This document shows, in pieces, positions 35,184 through 39,966 of a DNA stretch of 39,966 nucleotides. The stretch is from Paraglaciecola arctica. Lineage in GTDB: Bacteria; Pseudomonadota; Gammaproteobacteria; Enterobacterales; Alteromonadaceae. The position numbers and the translations under genes were made by a program. The stretch lies in contig NZ_JAHKQO010000018.1 in NCBI RefSeq assembly GCF_018861065.1, positions 1-39,966 of the forward strand, in the 5' to 3' direction. The notes beneath the pieces are model-generated. The model worked only from the letters and a program-made list of their open reading frames with translations. It was not told the DNA's origin and ran no database searches. The stretch's first letter is position 1; every line of letters starts with the position of its first letter.

Positions 35184-35225
35184 AAAGAGTGAGCACCAGT
35201 TAAACGGTTTTCACTCTTTGCTCAC
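35184..35225 (+). promoter_or_regulatory. Competing stem-loops in the gcvH-gcvP spacer
   Basis: Stem A pairs AAAGAGTGA (35184-35192) with TCACTCTTT (35211-35219), a perfect 9 bp. Stem B pairs GTGAGCA (35189-35195) with TGCTCAC (35219-35225), a perfect 7 bp. They share bases and cannot form together. No T-tract follows, so this is not a simple terminator. The gcvP start is at 35247. Confidence 0.45.
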
Positions 35226-35246
35226 ATCAGGAATTTGTAGTCAGCC

Positions 35247-38159
35247 ATGTCATTATCTCATTTTTCATTATCACAGCTTGAACAAAAACAAGATTTTGTG
35301 CGTCGTCACATTGGCCCCAGCGAAGCAGAAATGGCAGACATGCTTGCTGCAGTAGGAGCGGGATCTTTAGATGATTTAATGCAGCAAACTGTACCAGAAG
35401 GTATTCGTTTACCTCAGCCATTAAAAATTGGTGAAGCACAAACCGAAGCTGAAGCTTTGGCTTATCTAAAGACTGTTGCTAGCAAAAATCAAGTGATGCG
35501 TTCGTTTATTGGTATGGGCTATTACGATACTTTTACCCCTAATGTGATACTAAGAAATGTATTAGAAAACCCAGGATGGTATACCGCTTATACGCCGTAC
35601 CAACCGGAGATTGCCCAAGGCCGATTACAAGCCTTGTTGAATTTCCAACAGGTGACCATTGACTTAACAGGCATGGAACTAGCGTCAGCTTCGTTATTAG
35701 ATGAAGCCACAGCAGCGGCAGAAGCCATGGGCTTGGCTAAACGTGTGTCTAAAAACCGTAAAGCCAATACATTTTTCGTGGCTGACGATATTCATCCGCA
35801 GACGTTAGACGTAGTGCAAACTCGTGCTGATATGTTCGGCTTTGATATTATGATTGGCAAAGCCGAAGAAGCTAGCCAACACGATATATTCGGTGCGTTA
35901 TTACAATATCCAGGTACAACAGGCGCAGTGACAGATATTGCAAATATCATCGCTGCAGTACAAGCCAATAAAGGCATAGTGGCAGTGGCTGCAGACCTAC
36001 TTAGTTTAGTGATGCTTAAACCGCCGGGAGAAATGGGTGCCGATGTGGTGTTAGGCAGCGCCCAACGTTTTGGTGTACCTATGGGCTACGGTGGTCCTCA
36101 CGCTGCGTTTTTTGCGACTCGCGATAGTTATAAGCGTTCATTACCAGGTCGTATTATTGGGGTGTCTAAAGATACTCGCGGCCGTCCTGCTTTACGTATG
36201 GCATTGCAAACCCGCGAACAACATATTCGTCGCGAAAAAGCTAACTCTAACATTTGTACTGCTCAGGTTTTACTGGCTAACATGGCTTCATTTTATGCCG
36301 TTTACCATGGTCCAGAAGGCTTAAAAACGATTGCATCGCGTATTCATCGTTTTGCAGACATTCTTGCCGCGGGTCTAATTAAAGCCGGTTTTGAGCTAGT
36401 CAATAACACTTGGTTCGACACCTTAACGGTTAAAGTGAATAGCAACAAACAACCAATCATCAATGCCGCTTTAGATAACCAACTAAACTTACGCACCGAC
36501 ATTGACGGTGCCTTAGGTATCAGTTTAGACGAAACCACTTCACGGGATGATCTTCAGGCACTGTATCAAGCCTTTGTAGGCGCTAACGTTGAACTAGATG
36601 TAAAAGCCTTCGACCAAGACATAGTAAGCAACGGCAGCGATTCAATTCCTGAAGAATTAATCAGAACAACAGAGTTTTTGACCCACCCAGTATTTAACAG
36701 TTATCACTCAGAAACTGAAATGCTCAGGTATATCAAATCATTAGAAGACAAAGATCTGGCTCTTAATCACTCGATGATTTCTTTAGGCTCTTGCACCATG
36801 AAGCTCAACGCGACCACTGAAATGATCCCAGTGACATGGCCTGAATTTGGACAGCTACATCCTTTTTCACCAATAGAACAAGCCCAAGGTTACAAACAGC
36901 TACTCGACGAATTAAGCGAATGGCTAATTGATATTACAGGTTACGACGCTTTGTCGATGCAACCTAACTCTGGCGCACAAGGTGAATACGCAGGTTTAAT
37001 CACCATCCAAAAATATCATGAGAGCAGAGGGGAAGGGCACCGTAACGTTTGTTTGATCCCCAGTTCTGCCCACGGCACCAATCCCGCATCGGCGCAAATG
37101 GTGAGCATGAAAGTGGTAGTGGTCAAATGTGATAAAAATGGTAACGTTGATTTAGACGATTTACGTCAAAAAGCAGCCGAAGTGGCTGACAACTTAGCCT
37201 GTGCGATGATCACCTATCCCTCTACCCACGGCGTATACGAAGAAACCATCAAAGAAATGTGCGACATAGTGCACCAACATGGTGGCCAAGTGTATATGGA
37301 CGGCGCTAACATGAATGCCCAAGTAGGTATTACCTCGCCAGGTTATATCGGTTCAGATGTCTCTCACTTAAACTTACACAAAACCTTCTGTATCCCACAC
37401 GGCGGTGGTGGACCAGGTATGGGGCCAATAGGGGTTAAAGCCCACTTAGCGCCATTTTTACCTAACCACAAAGTGGTAGCTGTTGAAAATGCCGGTGATA
37501 CCCAAACACGTGAACACGGCGCAGTTTCGGCCGCGCCATGGGGCAGTGCCTCCATTTTGCCAATCAGCTACATGTACATCAAAATGATGGGCAGCGCGGG
37601 CCTTAAAAAAGCCACCGAAGTCGCCATTCTTAACGCCAACTACGTCGCTGAAAAACTCTCGGCGCATTACCCAGTGTTATATCGCGGCCGCAATAACCGC
37701 GTCGCCCACGAATGTATTATTGATTTACGCCAGCTAAAAGAAAGCTCAGGTGTCACCGAAGTCGACATTGCCAAACGCCTTAACGACTATGGTTTCCATG
37801 CGCCTACTATGAGTTTCCCCGTAGCTGGCACTTTAATGATTGAACCTACAGAGTCTGAAGCCAAAGCCGAACTCGACAGGTTTATTGAAGCCATGGTGAA
37901 TATCCGCGGTGAAATTGCCAAAGTGGAAGCAGGCGAGTGGGATGGCACAGACAACCCACTTCATAATGCACCTCACACACTCGAAGATATTTGCGACAAC
38001 AACTGGAACCGCAGCTACGACAGACACCTTGCCGCCTATCCAGTCGCAGCCGTTGCCAAAAATAAGTTTTGGCCTTCGGTTAACCGCATCGATGATGTTT
38101 TTGGGGACCGCAATTTATTTTGTGAATGTCCTTCGATTGAGAGTTATATTGAGGAGTAA
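35247..38159 (+). CDS. gcvP: Glycine dehydrogenase (decarboxylating), P protein
   Basis: Pyridoxal-phosphate enzyme that decarboxylates glycine and loads the aminomethyl group on lipoyl-GcvH. At 970 residues it is the fused (alpha plus beta) form. The N-terminal half starts [17 protein letters not shown], and the C-terminal half holds the cofactor lysine K712 in [19 protein letters not shown] and the [14 protein letters not shown] segment. It is the last gene of gcvTHP. AGGA lies about 15 bases before the ATG, a weak site close to the spacer hairpins. A terminator follows at 38206. Confidence 0.97.
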   Translation: MSLSHFSLSQLEQKQDFVRRHIGPSEAEMADMLAAVGAGSLDDLMQQTVPEGIRLPQPLKIGEAQTEAEALAYLKTVASKNQVMRSFIGMGYYDTFTPNVILRNVLENPGWYTAYTPYQPEIAQGRLQALLNFQQVTIDLTGMELASASLLDEATAAAEAMGLAKRVSKNRKANTFFVADDIHPQTLDVVQTRADMFGFDIMIGKAEEASQHDIFGALLQYPGTTGAVTDIANIIAAVQANKGIVAVAADLLSLVMLKPPGEMGADVVLGSAQRFGVPMGYGGPHAAFFATRDSYKRSLPGRIIGVSKDTRGRPALRMALQTREQHIRREKANSNICTAQVLLANMASFYAVYHGPEGLKTIASRIHRFADILAAGLIKAGFELVNNTWFDTLTVKVNSNKQPIINAALDNQLNLRTDIDGALGISLDETTSRDDLQALYQAFVGANVELDVKAFDQDIVSNGSDSIPEELIRTTEFLTHPVFNSYHSETEMLRYIKSLEDKDLALNHSMISLGSCTMKLNATTEMIPVTWPEFGQLHPFSPIEQAQGYKQLLDELSEWLIDITGYDALSMQPNSGAQGEYAGLITIQKYHESRGEGHRNVCLIPSSAHGTNPASAQMVSMKVVVVKCDKNGNVDLDDLRQKAAEVADNLACAMITYPSTHGVYEETIKEMCDIVHQHGGQVYMDGANMNAQVGITSPGYIGSDVSHLNLHKTFCIPHGGGGPGMGPIGVKAHLAPFLPNHKVVAVENAGDTQTREHGAVSAAPWGSASILPISYMYIKMMGSAGLKKATEVAILNANYVAEKLSAHYPVLYRGRNNRVAHECIIDLRQLKESSGVTEVDIAKRLNDYGFHAPTMSFPVAGTLMIEPTESEAKAELDRFIEAMVNIRGEIAKVEAGEWDGTDNPLHNAPHTLEDICDNNWNRSYDRHLAAYPVAAVAKNKFWPSVNRIDDVFGDRNLFCECPSIESYIEE

Positions 38160-38205
38160 TTCTTAATTTTTGAAAAGTATTTCAAACTTTCTTTGGTATT
38201 TTGAG

Positions 38206-38228
38206 AAACGAGCTTAGGCTCGTTTTTT
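38206..38228 (+). terminator. Terminator of gcvTHP
   Basis: AAACGAGC (38206-38213), loop TTAG, and GCTCGTTT (38218-38225), then more T residues, 47 bp after the gcvP stop. Confidence 0.88.
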
Positions 38229-38234
38229 GTTTTT

Positions 38235-38520
38235 GGCTACGCCGTTTTTATGCGCTGGCGCTTACTGGCATTCATGCCCTTTTTCACACGAAATCCCTTT
38301 CGCCCGACTTACTTTTTGCCTACAGCAGCAAAAAGTAAGCAAAAAGTGCCGCTCGAGGGCAATGCTCTTCATCCACTTAACAACTCATTTTTGCAGGTCG
38401 TAATAATTCGTTCCCGACGAGCTATTACTCAATTGCCTGTCCTCGGCGATTGACCTACAAAAATGAGTAGATAAGTGGCGAGCCTTGAGTCGAGGGTAGA
38501 TCAAGAGCATCGGCGTAGCC
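38235..38520. mobile_element. MITE-like palindromic element with 10-bp terminal inverted repeats
   Basis: GGCTACGCCG (38235-38244) and CGGCGTAGCC (38511-38520) are exact reverse complements. Inside are CTTACTTTTTGC/GCAAAAAGTAAG (38308-38319, 38328-38339), a 27-base arm pair (38373-38399 with 38452-38478) holding CCACTTA/TAAGTGG, ACTCATTTTTG/CAAAAATGAGT and AGGTC/GACCT, a further pair ATGCTCTT/AAGAGCAT (38362-38369, 38503-38510), and GTAATA/TATTAC in the central loop. The open frames inside look non-coding. This is probably a non-autonomous, dispersed repeat. Confidence 0.65.
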
Positions 38521-38542
38521 GACTAAAAGGTTGCTTCGCAAT

Positions 38543-38578
38543 TAATTATCGTGGATGTCCTAATTATCGTGGATGTCC
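38543..38578 (+). repeat. Perfect tandem duplication of an 18-bp unit
   Basis: The unit TAATTATCGTGGATGTCC occurs twice without a gap (38543-38560 and 38561-38578). Because 18 is a multiple of three, it also duplicates six codons in the frame that continues into the TIR-like remnant. Confidence 0.9.
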
Positions 38579-38772
38579 GATTTTGGACTGAAAGAGAGCT
38601 TGGTGCACTTTTACATAAGGAAACTTTAATACCAGTTCTAGTAAACTGTACTTTTGAGGATGTTAAAGAATTCAGTGGAATTCTTCCTGGTTTAGCGGGT
38701 TTTACAACTGATACTGATAGTGTAGAAAGCATAGCATTGAAGATCGCACCTGTTGTCACAGTGTCCCCTTAG
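38551..38772 (+). pseudogene. C-terminal remnant of a TIR-like domain protein
   Basis: The open frame gives 73 residues. The first ten or so come from the 18-bp repeat; from FWTERELGAL onward it reads like the last third of a bacterial TIR domain: WTERELGALLHK, IPVLVNCTFEDVKEFS, GILPGLAGFTTDTDSVE, then SIALKIAP. The N-terminal part with the NADase glutamate is missing and is replaced by the palindromic element, so it is likely a truncated gene. Bacterial TIR proteins often act in phage defence. The assignment rests on pattern recognition only. Confidence 0.45.
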
Positions 38773-38930
38773 TGGTAAGTCAGAAGTTTCCATTCATAGA
38801 GGTACAACAGTCAAAAAGATTTAGATGCAGTTAGATGTATGTTACTAAATCTTCCAATGGATAAAAATTGGAGATAAAATTAACCCAAGCCTCAAAATAG
38901 AGGTTCTACTTATCACACTGGAGGTAATTG

Positions 38931-39713
38931 ATGGGCAGCGAGCTAATAAATATTTGTTACAAAGGAAATAGTGGAGAGTCTGACATTAGAACGATAAACG
39001 TAGAAGATATTGTTCATGTCTCACTACTTGATGTCCTAAAAACGTTGTCTAAAGAAAATAGTGAGTTAGGTGAAAAAAATAGATACATCGCTATGCCTAG
39101 TGTACTTAAGACAGTTGCATCTACTTTAGAAGAAGACGAATATTTGAGTGTCCCGGTATCAGAGCCAAAATTTAAAGGGGAAACAGAAATGTTTGTTACA
39201 CACCCCGGACTTTACAGAGTAATTTCAGGTGACAAAAGTCCGGCAGCAAAAAAATTCCAGAAGTGGCTTTTTCACGAGGTTGTACCATCGATTGTTAAAT
39301 ATGGAGTCTACCCACCTCCCACCGAAGCGAAAGGTTCGTTATTATCACAAATGGCAGAGATTTTAGCCCAAAACTCTAGAAATTTAGCAGATTCAATAGC
39401 TAAACAAGAGATTATTGAAGCAGCTGTAACAGATGTACAAAATAAAGTAGGTAGTATTGAAAGTCGTTTACATACGATTGAATCTCACGGACAAGATCTA
39501 TCAGGTTTTATTACAGCTGAAGAACAATTAGCCCGAAGATCAATATTTTTATCTGAACCAGAACTAACGGCTGTTGTCGCATGGTGTGAAAACATTAATC
39601 TGAGTTCAAACTTTAAGAGAATTCCTTGCCCAATGAACAACAGATTAAAAGCGAAATTTGCTATAACTGTGATCGATGAAGCATATTCTATGTTTAGTAC
39701 TCTTCCTAAATAA
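38931..39713 (+). CDS. BRO-N domain protein (phage antirepressor-like)
   Basis: The 260-residue protein has a BRO-N domain (about residues 5-130). The diagnostic end of the domain is HPGLYRVISGDKSPAAKKFQ followed by KWLFHEVVPSIVKYGVY, as in phage antirepressors. A probable coiled coil follows (about 140-195), then an unknown C-terminal region with two cysteines. The domain is DNA-binding in phage and virus proteins. The ATG at 38931 lies six bases after GGAGG (38920-38924), which is clear. It lies 158 bp after the TIR-like remnant on the same strand. No other phage gene is visible. Confidence 0.8.
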   Translation: MGSELINICYKGNSGESDIRTINVEDIVHVSLLDVLKTLSKENSELGEKNRYIAMPSVLKTVASTLEEDEYLSVPVSEPKFKGETEMFVTHPGLYRVISGDKSPAAKKFQKWLFHEVVPSIVKYGVYPPPTEAKGSLLSQMAEILAQNSRNLADSIAKQEIIEAAVTDVQNKVGSIESRLHTIESHGQDLSGFITAEEQLARRSIFLSEPELTAVVAWCENINLSSNFKRIPCPMNNRLKAKFAITVIDEAYSMFSTLPK

Positions 39714-39745
39714 AATTGCTTAAGAAGACACCCTGGAAGTATCTG

Positions 39746-39767
39746 AGGTCAGAGTAAACTTGGACCT
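39746..39767 (+). repeat. REP-like hairpin
   Basis: AGGTC (39746-39750) and GACCT (39763-39767) flank a GTCAGAGT-type motif that resembles the REP-like sequences beside RAYT transposases. Confidence 0.35.
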
Positions 39768-39779
39768 AATTAAGGGGTT

Positions 39780-39860
39780 AATCAAAGGTAATCAAAGGGG
39801 TCAGAGTGATGGTATTACAGTTTAATCATCTACACTTAGGATATTTTTATTTTAGGGTAC
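39780..39860 (+). repeat. Leader repeat, copy 1
   Basis: This copy contains AATCAAAGG twice, GGTATTACAG at 39811, the segment TTTAATCATCTACACTTAGG and TTTTTATTTTAGGGTA. The same series returns 106-107 bp later. It directly precedes an ATG that starts a RAYT-like N-terminus. Confidence 0.85.
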
Positions 39861-39864
39861 GAAG

Positions 39865-39945
39865 ATGGCGAGATTACCTAGATTGCAATCAAAGGAATCA
39901 AAGGGGCAGAGACGACGGTATTACAGTTTAATCATCTACACTTAG
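39865..39945 (+). pseudogene. Truncated start of a RAYT/IS200-like transposase
   Basis: ATG at 39865 begins MARLPRL, the usual N-terminus of REP-associated tyrosine transposases, and then runs into the second leader copy and stops at TAG 39943-39945 after 26 codons. Only about seven codons are transposase-like. A complete gene may begin after copy 2, beyond the window end. Confidence 0.5.
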
Positions 39946-39966
39946 GGTAGTTTTTATTTTAGGGTA
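39887..39966 (+). repeat. Leader repeat, copy 2 (runs to the window end)
   Basis: It repeats copy 1 almost exactly: GGTATTACAG at 39917, then TTTAATCATCTACACTTAGG and TTTTTATTTTAGGGTA. Differences are a few substitutions and single-base indels near the start and around position 39947. Confidence 0.85.

Noticed and set aside
38250-38453. 67-codon open frame inside the palindromic element
   Set aside because: It spans inverted repeats and has the composition of a structural repeat rather than a protein; no ribosome-binding site.
39780-39966. CRISPR array
   Set aside because: Only two copies of an approximately 80-bp repeat, with a 26-bp gap that contains a transposase start codon; repeat size and content do not fit CRISPR.

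Overview
The window looks like a chromosomal segment of a marine gammaproteobacterium of the order Alteromonadales, most like Paraglaciecola or Glaciecola. The evidence is the moderately AT-rich DNA, the close protein resemblance to that group's housekeeping families (DUF3087, DUF808, DUF413/MaoP, DUF3718), and gene orders kept from E. coli: gpsA-secB-grxC-yibN divergent from gpmI-envC-yibQ, and orn divergent from rsgA-psd. The genus is an inference; no rRNA is present.

Layout. 1-428 holds nothing recognisable. 429-2672 (minus) is yibN-grxC-secB-gpsA. 2951-7453 (plus) is gpmI-envC-yibQ-like-DUF808. 7614-8018 is a MerC-like membrane protein behind a Zur-box-like palindrome. 8008-11632 (minus) is rsgA, psd, an EamA transporter and a glycerophosphodiester phosphodiesterase. 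11749-12294 is orn, followed by tRNA-Gly(GCC). 12769-16271 (plus) has a DUF4442 protein, maoP and the acetolactate synthase pair ilvIH. 16630-17226 is a secreted protein with a duplicated DUF3718-like domain, behind two HexR-like palindromes; it converges on tdk at a shared terminator. 17983-24226 (minus) is a signalling block: a GGDEF-EAL protein, a DUF3087 membrane protein and a large PAS-rich hybrid histidine kinase. 24349-25925 (plus) is an LpxL-type acyltransferase plus a TcpQ-like protein. 25962-29187 (minus) is a GIY-YIG protein overlapping glnE. 29507-32492 (plus) has an outer-membrane-type protein, a hemolysin III family protein, an ExeA/PEP-CTERM-type ATPase and a previously uncalled 53-residue membrane protein. 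32618-38159 is a LysR regulator divergent from gcvT-gcvH-gcvP.

The last 1.8 kb (38160-39966) is different in kind: a roughly 290-bp palindromic element with 10-bp terminal inverted repeats, an 18-bp tandem duplication, the 3' end of what looks like a TIR-domain gene, a BRO-N (phage antirepressor-like) gene, and a duplicated leader of a RAYT/IS200-like transposase whose full gene probably lies just outside the window. This is the only clearly accessory part and the best place to look for a new system.

Most of the window is core metabolism and envelope or signalling biology: phospholipid synthesis (gpsA, psd), branched-chain amino acids (ilvIH), glycine cleavage, nitrogen control (glnE), division-site cell-wall splitting (envC), RNA decay and ribosome assembly (orn, rsgA) and c-di-GMP/two-component signalling.
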